Shown: piece by piece, positions 19,099-28,862 of the stretch
Numbering within the stretch: position 1 is the first letter of the stretch
How the letters are laid out: each line of letters opens with the position of its first letter
Origin: Halomonas jincaotanensis
GTDB taxonomy: Bacteria; Pseudomonadota; Gammaproteobacteria; Pseudomonadales; Halomonadaceae
Length of the DNA stretch: 64,000 bases
Direction of reading: 5' to 3'
NCBI RefSeq assembly: GCF_018448785.1
Contig: NZ_JAHCLU010000008.1
Location: 62,001 to 126,000 of the forward strand
Notes under the pieces: generated by a model
Seen by the model: only the letters and a program-made list of their open reading frames with translations
The model's database searches: none
Told to the model about the DNA's origin: nothing
Program-made: the position numbers and the translations under genes

Positions 19099-19503
19099 AT
19101 GTTGCGTGCGATTCACAACGACGCCCTCGGCAAGCTGATCCTGCGCCTGGCCGTGGCCGGCCTGCTGCTGCCCCACGGCCTGACCAAGCTGCTGAACCCG
19201 GGCAGCCTGACCTGGATCGGTGACACCCTGGCCGGCCAGGGCCTGCCGACCTTTCTCGCCTATGGCGTGCTGGTCGGTGAGATCGTGGCGCCGGCCATGG
19301 CGCTGATCGGCTGGCAGACACGGGTTGCCGGCGCGCTGATGGCCATCAACATGCTGGTGGCCATCTTCCTGGTGCACATGAACGAGCTCAGCGTCTTTTC
19401 CGGCAACGGCGGCTGGGCACTGGAACTGCAGGGCCTGTTCCTGTTCGGCGCCCTGGCGCTCGTCTTTCTCGGCAGCGGGCGGATGGCCTGGCGACCAGAC
19501 TGA
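19099..19503 (+). CDS. DoxX family membrane protein
   Basis: 134-residue protein with four predicted membrane helices, typical DoxX length. The motif RLAVAGLLLPHGLTKLLNPGS near the N-terminus and WALELQGLFLFGALALVFLGSG near the C-terminus match the family. DoxX-type proteins are linked to redox and sulphur stress membrane complexes in some bacteria, but the role here is unknown. It shares a 95-bp divergent control region with the META lipoprotein gene. Confidence 0.85.
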   Translation: MLRAIHNDALGKLILRLAVAGLLLPHGLTKLLNPGSLTWIGDTLAGQGLPTFLAYGVLVGEIVAPAMALIGWQTRVAGALMAINMLVAIFLVHMNELSVFSGNGGWALELQGLFLFGALALVFLGSGRMAWRPD

Positions 19504-19545
19504 TCCGCCCTTCAGAGCGACAGCGCAACGAGCTTTGCCTGGATA

Positions 19546-19986
19546 TCACCAGGTGCCGGTGTTTTCCATTGACGCCCAAGGCTCCTTCGGGGCCAGAGCG
19601 TCACCCTTCTGCAGCAGCTCCACGGAAATGTTGTCCGGGCTGCGCACGAAGGCCATATGGCCATCGCGCGGCGGCCGATTGATGGTCACGCCGTTGGCCT
19701 GCAGATGCTCGCAAAGGGCATAGATGTCGTCAACGCGATAGGCCAGGTGGCCGAAGTTGCGACCGCCCGAATACTCTTCAGGGTCCCAGTTGTAGGTCAG
19801 CTCGAGCTCCGGCGCCTTGAGCTCGGCAGAGCGTGACTCATCCTCGGGGGCGGCGAGGAAGACCAGGGTGAAGCGGCCCTTTTCGTTCTCCTTGCGGCGC
19901 ACTTCCTTGAGACCCAGCAGGTCACAGAAGAAATGCAGCGAGGCGTCGAGGTCGCTGACGCGAATCATGGTATGAAGGTATTGCAT
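19546..19986 (-). CDS. gloA: Lactoylglutathione lyase (glyoxalase I)
   Basis: Isomerises the hemithioacetal of methylglyoxal and glutathione to S-lactoylglutathione, the first step of methylglyoxal detoxification. Predicted metal ligands are in place: His5 ([10 protein letters not shown]), Glu62 (LELTYNWD), His80 (NFGHLAYRV) and Glu123 (ISVELLQ). At 146 residues it matches the bacterial nickel-type enzyme. ATG 19986 follows a GGAGACATCCT region. It is convergent with doxX and divergent from tag. Confidence 0.95.
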   Translation of the reverse strand: MQYLHTMIRVSDLDASLHFFCDLLGLKEVRRKENEKGRFTLVFLAAPEDESRSAELKAPELELTYNWDPEEYSGGRNFGHLAYRVDDIYALCEHLQANGVTINRPPRDGHMAFVRSPDNISVELLQKGDALAPKEPWASMENTGTW

Positions 19987-20080
19987 GGCAGGATGTCTCC
20001 GGGTTCACTGATCGATCACGGTATCCTGACAAGCCTGGCCGCCCTTGCCAATCCCGGCGGGTGACAACGAGAGCCTTTCA

Positions 20081-20617
20081 ATGAGCGACTACTGCGATCT
20101 CGCGCCGGGGCATCCATTTCACGGCCCCTATCACGACCACGAATACGGGTTTCCCGTGACCGACGACGACGAGCTCTTCGAACGCCTGGTGCTGGAGATC
20201 AACCAGGCGGGACTGTCTTGGCTCACCGTGCTCAAGAAGCGTGAGGCCTTCAAGAGAGCGTTCGAGGGCTTCGCGGTCGGTCGCGTGGCGACCTACGGCG
20301 AGGCCGAACGCACGCGCCTGCTCAGCGATGCCGACATCATCCGCAACCGCCTCAAGGTCGATGCCGCGATCCACAACGCCAAGGTTATCCGGCGTCTCCA
20401 GGCCGAGCACGGCAGCTTTCGCGCCTGGCTGGAAGAGCAGCATCCGCTGGCGCATGGCGACTGGGTCAGGCTGTTTAAGCGCACCTTTCGCTTCACCGGG
20501 CCGGAGATCGTCAACGAATTCCTGATGAGCACCGGCCACCTGCCGGGCGCGCATCACGATGGCTGCCCGGTGCAGGCGCGCATTCTGGACGCCGGCCCGG
20601 CCTGGACACGCATTTAA
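20081..20617 (+). CDS. tag: DNA-3-methyladenine glycosylase I
   Basis: Base-excision enzyme that removes 3-methyladenine from alkylated DNA. The family signature YHDHEYGFP is at residues 17-25, with zinc ligands Cys5 and His18 and the C-terminal HHDGC pair. The alkylpurine pocket region INQAGLSWLTVLKKREAF is intact. 178 residues from ATG 20081; the earlier ATG at 20045 adds non-conserved residues. The gene is followed by a membrane hydrolase gene 15 bp downstream, suggesting co-transcription. Confidence 0.93.
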   Translation: MSDYCDLAPGHPFHGPYHDHEYGFPVTDDDELFERLVLEINQAGLSWLTVLKKREAFKRAFEGFAVGRVATYGEAERTRLLSDADIIRNRLKVDAAIHNAKVIRRLQAEHGSFRAWLEEQHPLAHGDWVRLFKRTFRFTGPEIVNEFLMSTGHLPGAHHDGCPVQARILDAGPAWTRI

Positions 20618-20632
20618 CCAAGGACCTACGCG

Positions 20633-21703
20633 ATGGATTCGATTACGCAGGCCGCCCTGGGCGCGGCGATCGGTGGCGCCGTGCTGGGCCGAAGGCTGGG
20701 CCGCAAGGCGGTGCTGATCGGCGCGGTGCTCGGCACCCTGCCCGATCTCGACGTGGTCATCGACTATGGTGACGCCGTGGCGAATGTCACCGAGCACCGT
20801 GGCTTCAGCCATTCGCTGTTCGTGCTAGCGGGGCTGGCAACGGCGCTGACCCTGCTGGCCTCGCGCTTCGCGCCGGCCCGCGATATCGGCCTGCGCCACT
20901 GGGGGCTGTTCTTCGGGCTCATCCTGCTGACCCACCCGCTGCTCGATGCCCTGACCACCTACGGCACCCAGATCTGGTGGCCACTCGACGTGCGCCCCAC
21001 CGCCTGGCCGATCGTCTTCATCATCGACCCGCTGTATTCCCTGCCGCTGCTGATCGGCATCGTGGTGGCCCTCATTACCGGTAATGGTCGGCGCGGCCCC
21101 GCCTGGGGACTGGCGCTTTCGTGCGTGTATCTGGTGTTCGCTTTCGGCGCCAAGGTGGCGGTGGAACAACGGCTGGCGCCGGTGCTCGCCGAGCAGGGCC
21201 TGGAACAGGCGCCCCGGCTGGTGCAGCCCACGCCGTTCAATACCCTGTTGTGGCGGGTCACGGTGGCCGATGGCGACGTTTACCACGAAACCCTGGTGGG
21301 CCTGTTCGATGGGGACGAGGCACCGGCGTTCGAGACATTTTCGCGGGGCGCCAACCTAGAACCGATCGCGCTGGCAAGCCAACATGGCCGGCAGCTCGAC
21401 TGGTTCGCCGGTCCGTTCCTGCGCTACGAGACCCGCGAGCTCGAGGGTCGCGAGACACTGATTGCCACCGACATACGACTGGGCTTTCCGGGCTTTCACC
21501 CCTTCGCCTTCACCCTGGCGACCCGCCAAAACGACACCTGGCAGCCCGTGGCGGTCACCACCCAATTACCATCGCCATCGCGGGGCAACCGCGAGGCGCT
21601 GACCCGGCTGGGCTCGCGAATCCTGACGCCGCAGCCGATGCTGTGCACCAGCGACTTCGTGCCGCCTCAGTGGCGGGTCTCGGCTCCATCGGCGTGCGGG
21701 TGA
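20633..21703 (+). CDS. Metal-dependent hydrolase, YdjM/DUF457-like membrane protein
   Basis: 356-residue inner-membrane protein of the YdjM family. The start MDSITQAALGAAIGGAVLGRRLG and the motif GTLPDLDVVIDY with EHRGFSHSLF (paired Asp and His, the presumed metal site) are diagnostic, as is LTHPLLDALTTYGTQ. Four helices occupy the first 170 residues, followed by a soluble domain of about 180 residues. Family members are annotated as metal-dependent hydrolases, with substrate unknown. AAGGA precedes the ATG, and the gene lies 15 bp after tag. Confidence 0.88.
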   Translation: MDSITQAALGAAIGGAVLGRRLGRKAVLIGAVLGTLPDLDVVIDYGDAVANVTEHRGFSHSLFVLAGLATALTLLASRFAPARDIGLRHWGLFFGLILLTHPLLDALTTYGTQIWWPLDVRPTAWPIVFIIDPLYSLPLLIGIVVALITGNGRRGPAWGLALSCVYLVFAFGAKVAVEQRLAPVLAEQGLEQAPRLVQPTPFNTLLWRVTVADGDVYHETLVGLFDGDEAPAFETFSRGANLEPIALASQHGRQLDWFAGPFLRYETRELEGRETLIATDIRLGFPGFHPFAFTLATRQNDTWQPVAVTTQLPSPSRGNREALTRLGSRILTPQPMLCTSDFVPPQWRVSAPSACG

Positions 21704-21724
21704 GATCGTCGATCAGGGCTTTGC

Positions 21725-21749
21725 CGGTCAGGGCGCAATGCCCTGACCG
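21725..21749. terminator. Hairpin between convergent genes
   Basis: Perfect 10-bp stem CGGTCAGGGC / GCCCTGACCG with loop GCAAT. It spans the last codons of the minus-strand lipoprotein gene and lies about 20 nt beyond the plus-strand hydrolase stop. There is no clear T run, so a bidirectional terminator role is inferred from stem strength and placement. Confidence 0.45.
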
Positions 21750-22498
21750 CAACCGCGGTAGGTCTCGCCGTCGAGGGTCAGGGTCACGCGGGTCGGGAAA
21801 GGCTCGCCGCTCATGCTGTCAAAGCAGGCGGCGGCCTCCAGGCGCAGCTCGAAGGGCGTGTCGGCCCGGCCGCTGGCAAGCTGCATCCGCCCCTCGGCGT
21901 TATCAAGCGCCGTTACCCGATAGGGCAGGGTCAGCTGACGTTCGCCGTAATCGAGCAGCAGGTCGAGTTCCGGCAGGTCGCTTGGCAGGCTGAGCGTCCA
22001 GCCCGGCTCCTGGCCCCGGGCATGGAACATTACGCCGGGGCGGTCCTGGCGGGTCATCGCCTCGCGCGTCATGTCGCGGGTGCAGTCGAGTCGCCCGCGC
22101 GGCCCTTCCACCACGGCCTCCTCGCCCTTGTCCCAGAGGCTCAGCTCGCCCTGTTGATAGCTCGCGCCACTGGCCACCACGGCCGGCGCCAGCCGCCAGG
22201 CGCCGTGCGCCGACCAAAGCCGCAGCTCATCGTCGCCATACGCGGTGACCAGGTCCTGGTCGGGGGTACAACGCCAGGCGACGAAGGCCTCCGCCTCACT
22301 GGCGAAGAAGCTCGAGGGCATCAGCGGCGCCGTGGGCGTGACGACCTTGTCGCTCGACGAGTCGTCGCGGTCGGCTACCTCGGGCGGTGCGACCGGCTCG
22401 CTTGACGATACGGCACAACCGGCCAACAGCAGGCCGGCAATGAGCGGCATGAAACGCGGCGTGAGACCACGGGCGACAAGCGAAACGGGGGGCAGCAT
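21728..22498 (-). CDS. Lipoprotein with MliC-like and COG3650-like domains
   Basis: 256-residue predicted lipoprotein: signal sequence with lipobox LLLAGCAV. Residues about 70-150 resemble MliC, the membrane-bound inhibitor of C-type lysozyme (AFVAWRCTPDQDLV, ASGASYQQGELSLWDKGEEAVVE with a downstream Cys). The C-terminal 100 residues (RGQEPGWTLSL, then ETYRGCGQGIA) fit a COG3650-type domain often found with MliC. ATG 22498 follows AGGAG at 6 nt and leads directly into the signal peptide; the longer frame to 22612 was rejected. A role in lysozyme tolerance is inferred. Confidence 0.75.
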   Translation of the reverse strand: MLPPVSLVARGLTPRFMPLIAGLLLAGCAVSSSEPVAPPEVADRDDSSSDKVVTPTAPLMPSSFFASEAEAFVAWRCTPDQDLVTAYGDDELRLWSAHGAWRLAPAVVASGASYQQGELSLWDKGEEAVVEGPRGRLDCTRDMTREAMTRQDRPGVMFHARGQEPGWTLSLPSDLPELDLLLDYGERQLTLPYRVTALDNAEGRMQLASGRADTPFELRLEAAACFDSMSGEPFPTRVTLTLDGETYRGCGQGIAP

Positions 22499-22604
22499 GG
22501 CAGCTCCTAGGGTGCGACGAATGTCCATAAGGAAAACAGGATACCAGTCACCGCAACATGACGTACGTGCTACCGACTCAACGCCCGCCTGATACGCCAC
22601 GCTG

Positions 22605-24917
22605 TCAGCCATGGCGCTGTCTGAGCGTCCTGGCGGCCTCGACCATATTGGCCAGCGCCGGGGCGACTTCTGCCCAGCCCCGCGTCTTGAGACCGCAGTC
22701 GGGGTTGACCCAAAGCCGCTCGGCGGGGATGCGCTCGGCGGCCTTTTCCATCAGGGCGACCATCCAGTCGACCTCGGGAATGTTGGGCGAGTGAATGTCG
22801 TAGACGCCTGGGCCGATCTCGTTCGGGTAGGCGAAGTCGCGAAAGGCGTCGAGCAGTTCCATGGCCGAGCGCGAGGTCTCGATGGTGATCACGTCGGCGT
22901 CGAGGGCGGCAATCGCGTCGATGATGTCGTTGAATTCCGCGTAGCACATGTGGGTGTGGATCTGGGTCGCGTCGCTGACCCCGGCCGCCGTCAGGCGAAA
23001 GCATTCCACCGCCCAGGCGAGATAGCTCGGCCACTCGGCGCGACGCAGCGGCAGTCCCTCCCTTAGCGCCGGCTCGTCGATCTGGATGGCGCGGATGCCC
23101 GCCGCCTCCAGGTCGAGCACTTCATCGCGCAGCGCCAGGGCGATCTGACGACAGGTGACCTCGCGGGGCTGGTCGTCCCGAACGAAGGCCCATTGCAGCA
23201 TGGTCACCGGGCCGGTCAGCATGCCTTTCATGGGCCGGTCGGTAAGCGACTGGGCATGCTCGCTCCAGCGCACCGTCATGGGGCCGGGCCGACTGACATC
23301 ACCGACGATGATCGGTGGCTTGACGCAACGCGAGCCATAGCTCTGCACCCAGCCGTTGGCGGTGAAGACATAGCCTTCGAGCTTTTCGCCGAAGTACTCG
23401 ACCATGTCGTTGCGCTCGGCTTCACCGTGCACCAGCATGTCGAGTCCCAGCGACTCCTGACGCACCACGGTCTCGGCGATCTCCTCGCGCATCCGCGCCT
23501 CGTAGGCCTCCGCCGATAGCGCACCGCGCTTGAAATCGCGTCGGGTCGCACGAATCTCGGTCGTCTGGGGGAAGGAGCCGATGGTGGTGGTGGGAAACAG
23601 CGGCAGATCCAGTGCCCGTCGCTGCGCCACGGCGCGCTGCGGATAGGCGCTCGCTCTTTTTGTATCCTCCGGGCTGACCCGACCAAGCCGTTCAGCCACC
23701 GCGGGACGGTGCAGTTGTGCGGCCTCGCGGCGGGCCTGTAGCGCCAGGCTGGCGGCCTCGAGACGCTCGCGCTCGCGTGGCGTATCGCGACCATCGAGCA
23801 GCCGGGCGAGGGTCACGATCTCATCAAGCTTCTGGCGTGCGAAGGCCAGCCAGCGCTTCATTTCGGGATCAAGATCGCGCTCGTTGTCGAGATCCACCGG
23901 CACGTGCAGCAAGGAACAAGACGCCGACAGCCATAGCCGCTCGCCCAGGCGCCGGTGTGCTTCCCTTAAGCCTTCGCGTAGCCGGGCCAGGTCGGCTCGC
24001 CAGACATTGCGTCCATCGATGGCCCCCACGGAGAGCACCTTGTAGGCGGGTAGGCGGTCGAGCACCGCTTCAAGTTGCTCGGGGGCGCGTGCGGCATCGA
24101 TGTGCAGTCCCGCCACCGGCAGGTTGACGGCGAGACCCAGGTTGTCGCCCAGGCCGCCATAGGCACTGGCCAGCAGCAGCTTCACCGGAGCGCGGCTCAG
24201 CACGCTGTAGGCGGCCTCATAGGCCTGCTGCCAGGCACGGGGCAGGTCCTGCACCAGAGCCGGCTCGTCGAGCTGCACCCACTCCACGCCTTGTTCACCA
24301 AGCCGTGCGAGGATCTCGCCGTAGACCGGCAACAGCGATTCCAGCAGGGTCAGACGGTCGAAGGCATCGCCTGTCGAAGGCTCGCCCCTGACCTTGCCCA
24401 GCCAGAGCCAGGTCAGCGGCCCGAGCAGCGTCACCTTGACCGGATGGCCTGCCGCCAGTGCCTCATCGACCTGGTCGAACAGCGTTGAACTGGCCAGGCG
24501 GAAGGTCTGACCCGCGTGCAGCTCGGGCACCAGATAGTGGTAGTTGGTATCGAAATACTTGGTCATCTCGCAGGCGGCGGCCGACTCGCCGGAGGGCGCC
24601 CGGCCACGTGCCATGCGAAAGGCGGTATCCAGGTCCACCTGGCCGTCGGCTATTTCCCCATCGGCCTGGAAGCGCGCCGGCACTGCGCCGAGCATGACTG
24701 AAAGGTCGAGCACCTGATCGTAGAAAGCGAAATCGCCTACCGTCACCCAGTCAAGCCCCGCCTTACGTTGCTCTACCCAATGACGCTGGCGCAGTTCAGC
24801 GCCCGTGGCCTCGAGCGCGGAACGTTCGATTTCTCCCTGCCAGTAGGCTTCGGTTGCTTTCTTCAGTTCGCGTCCGGCGCCGATCCGCGGATACCCGGCA
24901 ATATGAGTCAATGTCAT
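22605..24917 (-). CDS. metE: Cobalamin-independent methionine synthase
   Basis: Transfers a methyl group from 5-methyltetrahydropteroyl-triglutamate to homocysteine without B12. 770 residues in two homologous barrels. The catalytic zinc site is visible in the C-terminal half: [12 protein letters not shown] supplies His and Cys, and NPDCGLKTR the last Cys. The N-terminal [16 protein letters not shown] is diagnostic. ATG 24917 follows AGAGGA; a further in-frame ATG at 24941 was not used. It is divergent from metR, whose product activates it using homocysteine as co-regulator. Confidence 0.97.
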   Translation of the reverse strand: MTLTHIAGYPRIGAGRELKKATEAYWQGEIERSALEATGAELRQRHWVEQRKAGLDWVTVGDFAFYDQVLDLSVMLGAVPARFQADGEIADGQVDLDTAFRMARGRAPSGESAAACEMTKYFDTNYHYLVPELHAGQTFRLASSTLFDQVDEALAAGHPVKVTLLGPLTWLWLGKVRGEPSTGDAFDRLTLLESLLPVYGEILARLGEQGVEWVQLDEPALVQDLPRAWQQAYEAAYSVLSRAPVKLLLASAYGGLGDNLGLAVNLPVAGLHIDAARAPEQLEAVLDRLPAYKVLSVGAIDGRNVWRADLARLREGLREAHRRLGERLWLSASCSLLHVPVDLDNERDLDPEMKRWLAFARQKLDEIVTLARLLDGRDTPRERERLEAASLALQARREAAQLHRPAVAERLGRVSPEDTKRASAYPQRAVAQRRALDLPLFPTTTIGSFPQTTEIRATRRDFKRGALSAEAYEARMREEIAETVVRQESLGLDMLVHGEAERNDMVEYFGEKLEGYVFTANGWVQSYGSRCVKPPIIVGDVSRPGPMTVRWSEHAQSLTDRPMKGMLTGPVTMLQWAFVRDDQPREVTCRQIALALRDEVLDLEAAGIRAIQIDEPALREGLPLRRAEWPSYLAWAVECFRLTAAGVSDATQIHTHMCYAEFNDIIDAIAALDADVITIETSRSAMELLDAFRDFAYPNEIGPGVYDIHSPNIPEVDWMVALMEKAAERIPAERLWVNPDCGLKTRGWAEVAPALANMVEAARTLRQRHG

Positions 24918-24969
24918 GTTAGTTCCTCTCTGCATAAGCAATTCGGAACAGTCTTGCTGGCATGCAGAG

Positions 24970-25014
24970 GTGAATCAAACTAAACTTTCACATCTTCACT
25001 ATGAAGTGAGTTCA
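24970..25014. promoter_or_regulatory. metE-metR control region with MetR-like sites
   Basis: The 102-bp divergent region contains TGAAGTGAGTTCA at 25002-25014, which fits the TGAA-N5-TTCA framework of MetR sites, just before the metR ATG. A second, wider inverted pair GTGAA...TTCAC spans 24970-24991 on the metE side. Homocysteine-dependent activation of metE and autorepression of metR are the known pattern for this divergon. Confidence 0.65.
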
Positions 25015-25019
25015 TTGTC

Positions 25020-25934
25020 ATGCTTGAGCTACGCCATCTGCGCACCCTGATCGCCTTGCGGGATGCCGGTTCGCTGGTCGAGGCTGCCGAACGGGTGCAC
25101 CTCACTCAGTCGGCGCTCTCGCACCAGATCAAGGATCTGGAGGAGCGGCTGGACGGCCCGCTGTTCGTGCGCAAGACACGCCCCGTGGAGTTCACGCGTG
25201 CCGGGCAACGATTGCTGAACCTTGCCGAGCAAATCCTTCCCCAGGTGCGCATGGCCGAGCGTGACTTGGCGCGACTGGCCGGCAGTGAGCAGGGACGCCT
25301 GCACATGGCCATCGAGTGCCATAGCTGCTTCCAGTGGCTGATGCCGACCATCGATCACTTCCGCAACCACTGGCCGGAAGTGGAGATCGACATCCCCGGA
25401 GGACACCATTTCGATCCGCTGCCGGCGCTTGCCCGCGAACAGCTCGACCTGGTGATCACTGCCGATCCTCAGGCGTTGGCCGGAATCAGCTACGAGCCGT
25501 TGTTTCGTTACGAGGGGCTGCTCGCGGTGTCCCGCCAGCACCGCCTGGCCAGCAAGGACTTCGTCACGCCCGGGGAGCTAGCCGCCGAGACGCTAATCAC
25601 CTATCCCGTCGAGCATGCCAGGCTGGACGTCTTCACCCAGTTCCTTGATCCCGCCGGCCTGCGACCACGAGAAGTGCGAACCGCGGAGTTGACCATCATG
25701 ATGATGCAGTTGGTGGCCAGCGGTCGGGGGGTCTGTGCGTTGCCTAACTGGGCACTGACCGAATACCTAGAACGTCGCTACGTGAGCGCCGTGGCGCTCG
25801 GCGAGAAAGGCGTGTGGAGCACGCTGTTCGCCGCAATCCGCGACGAGAGCCGCGGTGCACCGTGGATGGAGGATTTCCTGCGCACCGCACGCGAGACCTC
25901 TTTCGCGGTGCTGGAAGGCATCAAGCCGGCATGA
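25020..25934 (+). CDS. metR: LysR-type regulator MetR
   Basis: 304-residue LysR regulator of methionine biosynthesis. The N-terminal winged helix (LRHLRTLIALRDAGSLVEAAERVHLTQSALSHQIKDLEE) is close to MetR of other proteobacteria, and the effector domain has the MetR-like segment IECHSCFQWLMPTIDHFR. Its divergent position from metE and the TGAA-N5-TTCA site at 25002 support the identity. The 3 prime end overlaps the convergent sensor kinase gene by 14 bp. Confidence 0.93.
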   Translation: MLELRHLRTLIALRDAGSLVEAAERVHLTQSALSHQIKDLEERLDGPLFVRKTRPVEFTRAGQRLLNLAEQILPQVRMAERDLARLAGSEQGRLHMAIECHSCFQWLMPTIDHFRNHWPEVEIDIPGGHHFDPLPALAREQLDLVITADPQALAGISYEPLFRYEGLLAVSRQHRLASKDFVTPGELAAETLITYPVEHARLDVFTQFLDPAGLRPREVRTAELTIMMMQLVASGRGVCALPNWALTEYLERRYVSAVALGEKGVWSTLFAAIRDESRGAPWMEDFLRTARETSFAVLEGIKPA

Positions 25935-27537
25935 CTGGCCGGCGCGGCAGCAGGAGTGTAAAACGGGCTCCACCCAAATCCGGGCTGTCATCCACTGCCA
26001 CACTGCCGCCATGCCAGGTCATGACTTTCTGCACGATGGAAAGTCCCAGGCCATAGCCGCCCGAACGACGAGCGCGACTGTCATCGAGCCGTGCGAAGGG
26101 CTTGAAGACTTCCAGGCGCTCGGCGACCGGCACGCCGGGGCCGTCGTCTTCCACGTCCATGCGTACCAGACGCGGTTCGCCGTATAGTCGAATCACGACC
26201 CGGCTCTGCGCATGCCGGCAGGCATTGGCCACCAGGTTCTGCAACGCCCGCTGGAGATAGCGCGGCTCGGCGTCCACTTCCACTTCGCCCCCATCGGCCA
26301 GCTCGATCGACAGATGACCATGCAGGGGCCGCAAGGCCTCGATGACCCGCAGCGCCATGGCCTGACAGTCGACCAGTGACGCCGACATTTCCTGTCCGTT
26401 GACCGCTTCGCTGCCCAACCGGGCATAGGTCAGGATTTCATCGATCAGGCCGTCGAGCTCCTCGATATCCCCGTCGATGCCTTCCAGCTGCCGCCGGACT
26501 GCGGGATCGTCGGTCATGTCCTCGACCATCTGCATGGCGAAACGAATGCGCGCGACCGGCGTGCGAAGCTCGTGGGACACCGCGCGAATCATGTCCTGCT
26601 GCGCACGCAATAGTGACTGGACCTGCGCCGCCATGCCATTGAATGCCATGCCCAGACGGCCCAGGAAGTCGCCGCTCTCGACCTTGACGCGCGTATCCAG
26701 ACGTCCCGCGGCGATTCGTGAGGCCGCCAGTTCCAGCCTGGCCATACGCGCCTCGAGGGCACTCATCACCAGATAGATCGGAATGGCCGACATCCCCAGG
26801 ATGAAGAGTATCAACAGGAGATGCAGCGACCATGGCATCGGTTCGAAAGGCAAAAACGGACCGACTGACAACCAGCGTGGCAATCCGGACGGGGTGGTCA
26901 CCTGTTGATAGACGTTGAGACCGCCCTGGCGGCTGATCAGCTTGATCAGCGGCTCGCCCGATGCCAGCTCGGTCAACTGGGTTTCTTCCAACCCCTCTGG
27001 CGGCTGGCTGGTCAACGTGACCGGCATATCCGCCGCCTGTAGGCGCCCCACTCGATACTGTCGCCGTATTGCATCGCCATCGGCTAACCAGCTGCCCATG
27101 TGATGGATCACCCGGCCCAGCTGTCGCTCGTCGAAGCCGCTGAACCAGGCCTCGATCACCCGTGACTCGTCGGGCAACCCCTGACTGAGACGCCAGCCTC
27201 CCTCGGCGCGATTGACCAGTACCCGCCCACTCTGCAGCCGCTGACGATCAAAGAAGCCGTGATCGCTTTCTCGGAGAGGCGACAAGCGCATCTCGATATC
27301 GAGTTCACGCGCCATCCCGGCCAGCCACTGGTCACGCTGCGCCGGCTCAAGGTCGGCGAGACGACCGCTCAACCAGCGCATCGGCGCCTGCGCAAGATCC
27401 TCACGGTACTGCTCGAGGCGCACCTGCTCGATCAACATGCGCCCCGTCATGGCCAGGGCGCCCGCCGCTAGCAGGATCATGGCCAGGATAAGGTAGAACC
27501 GCTGGAAAGAACCGATAGACAAGGATGACCTCGACAT
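25921..27537 (-). CDS. rstB: Sensor histidine kinase, RstB-like
   Basis: 538-residue membrane sensor. A membrane helix at about residues 13-33, a periplasmic domain of about 200 residues, a second helix (about 235-260), a HAMP linker (LELAASRIAAGRLDTRV), the dimerisation H-box AVSHELRTPVARIRF with His322, then ATPase motifs NLVANACRHA, DDGPGVP and GGYGLGLSIV. Layout and the adjacent RstA-type regulator suggest the RstBA system; the signal is unknown. ATG 27537 is chosen, though a TTG at 27546 overlapping the regulator's stop is possible. Confidence 0.85.
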   Translation of the reverse strand: MSRSSLSIGSFQRFYLILAMILLAAGALAMTGRMLIEQVRLEQYREDLAQAPMRWLSGRLADLEPAQRDQWLAGMARELDIEMRLSPLRESDHGFFDRQRLQSGRVLVNRAEGGWRLSQGLPDESRVIEAWFSGFDERQLGRVIHHMGSWLADGDAIRRQYRVGRLQAADMPVTLTSQPPEGLEETQLTELASGEPLIKLISRQGGLNVYQQVTTPSGLPRWLSVGPFLPFEPMPWSLHLLLILFILGMSAIPIYLVMSALEARMARLELAASRIAAGRLDTRVKVESGDFLGRLGMAFNGMAAQVQSLLRAQQDMIRAVSHELRTPVARIRFAMQMVEDMTDDPAVRRQLEGIDGDIEELDGLIDEILTYARLGSEAVNGQEMSASLVDCQAMALRVIEALRPLHGHLSIELADGGEVEVDAEPRYLQRALQNLVANACRHAQSRVVIRLYGEPRLVRMDVEDDGPGVPVAERLEVFKPFARLDDSRARRSGGYGLGLSIVQKVMTWHGGSVAVDDSPDLGGARFTLLLPRRPVMPA

Positions 27538-27542
27538 CGCGC

Positions 27543-28256
27543 TCAACCATCCCTGACGAAGAGGTAGCCCTTGCTGCGTACTGTTTTAATGCGATGCGGA
27601 TGATTCGGATCGTCGCCGATCTTGGGGCGGATCCGTGAGACTCGCACGTCAATGGAGCGATCCTGTCCGTCATACTTGATGCCGCGCAGTTGGGAAAAGA
27701 TCTCTTCACGCGTCAGGACTCGGCCCGCATTGCTGGCCAACAGCCATAGCAGGTCGAACTCGGCGCTGGTCAGATCGATTCGCTCACCGGCTAGCCAGGC
27801 TTCCCGGGTCGCGCTGTCGATGTCGAGGTTATCGAAGACGAGACGGGGCTCACCACTCACTTCGCTGATATCGGTGCGCCGCAGCAGAGCCCGCATGCGC
27901 GCCAGCAAGACGCGGGGCTGAACCGGCTTGGGTACGTAATCATCTGCGCCCATCTCCAGCCCCAGCACCTGATCCATGTCATCGGTGCGTGCGGTGAGCA
28001 TGAGGATCGGCCCCTGATACTCGCCGCGCACCCTGCGGCAGATCGACAGGCCGTCCTCGCCGGGCAGCATCAGATCGAGAATCACTAGATCGGGATGCAG
28101 GGTCAGTATCCTCTCGACCCCGAGAGAGCCATCGGGCTCGACCGTGACACGAAAGCCGTTCGCCTCCAGATAATCGCGCGTTAGGCCAGCAAGCCGCTCA
28201 TCGTCCTCGATGATCAGCACATGATCTTGTTCCTGGTGTTCCAAGCTGTCTTCCAT
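27543..28256 (-). CDS. rstA: Response regulator, OmpR/RstA type
   Basis: 237-residue two-component regulator. The receiver domain has Asp18-Asp19, phosphoacceptor Asp61 (LVILDLMLPGEDG) and the Lys of VPKPVQP. The C-terminal OmpR winged helix ends with RGIKYDGQDRSIDVRVSRIR then HRIKTVRSKGYLF, very close to E. coli RstA. It precedes the kinase gene with essentially no gap, so both are one operon. GAGG lies unusually close to the ATG, so a slightly internal start cannot be excluded. Confidence 0.88.
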   Translation of the reverse strand: MEDSLEHQEQDHVLIIEDDERLAGLTRDYLEANGFRVTVEPDGSLGVERILTLHPDLVILDLMLPGEDGLSICRRVRGEYQGPILMLTARTDDMDQVLGLEMGADDYVPKPVQPRVLLARMRALLRRTDISEVSGEPRLVFDNLDIDSATREAWLAGERIDLTSAEFDLLWLLASNAGRVLTREEIFSQLRGIKYDGQDRSIDVRVSRIRPKIGDDPNHPHRIKTVRSKGYLFVRDG

Positions 28257-28483
28257 CCTCTATATCCATCCTGACAGGCAGGTGATCGGGTCGTGACGCG
28301 CCCCCATCGCCGGGTGGCAACCGTCAATGGCTGAAGGATACCCGAAAAAGGCCATGTCGCCTTCACGTGGACAAACAACGACACCAAATCCTGCGAGAAA
28401 TAGCGACGGCATATTGATTGCGGCACGCGCGAGGACTAACGTGATGTGGGTATGTTAAACAGCCAGATCAGGAGACTTTCGCC

Positions 28484-28597
28484 ATGAGCGAACCCAAGAG
28501 CGTGATCAAACGGGTTTTCGTTCCCTCCCATGTCCGTGACCTGCCCAACGGCGAACGGGTGCGGGTTCCTGGCCACTACAAGCCTCCCGAGCAATGA
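28484..28597 (+). CDS. Small 37-residue basic protein
   Basis: Short gene below usual length cut-offs: 37 codons from ATG 28484 to TGA 28597, with AGGAG nine nt upstream. The product has the pattern IKRVFVPSHVRDLPNGERVRVPGHYK and is basic and Pro/Arg-rich with no membrane segment. I do not recognise a named family. GC-ending codons and a good ribosome-binding site argue that it is translated. The DUF3565 gene starts 24 bp downstream on the same strand and may be co-transcribed. Confidence 0.6.
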   Translation: MSEPKSVIKRVFVPSHVRDLPNGERVRVPGHYKPPEQ

Positions 28598-28621
28598 CCC
28601 ACAGCCTCTGCCGTTTATCTG

Positions 28622-28855
28622 ATGCAGCAACCCATTATCGGTTATCACCGCGACGACGAGCATCACTGGGTGGCGGAACTGGCGTGCGGCCACCACCAGC
28701 ATGTGCGCCATCAGCCACCCTGGGTTGAACGGCCCTGGGTGACGACCCAGGCCGGCCGTCGGTCGAGACTGGGCATACTGCTCGACTGTGTGAAATGCGA
28801 CCAAGGTGAACCGGAGGACTTTCGCCCCACCCGGTCCGCAAAATCATCGTCCTGA
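28622..28855 (+). CDS. DUF3565 domain protein
   Basis: 77-residue protein with the DUF3565 pattern: IIGYHRDDEHHWVAELACGHHQHVRH, PPWVERPWVTT, then LDCVKCDQG. Two Cys (CGH and CVKC) and several His suggest metal binding, perhaps zinc, but no function is established for the family. It follows the 37-residue gene and is followed by a hairpin shared with the convergent PLDc_N gene. Confidence 0.8.
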   Translation: MQQPIIGYHRDDEHHWVAELACGHHQHVRHQPPWVERPWVTTQAGRRSRLGILLDCVKCDQGEPEDFRPTRSAKSSS

Positions 28856-28862
28856 ACGAGAA

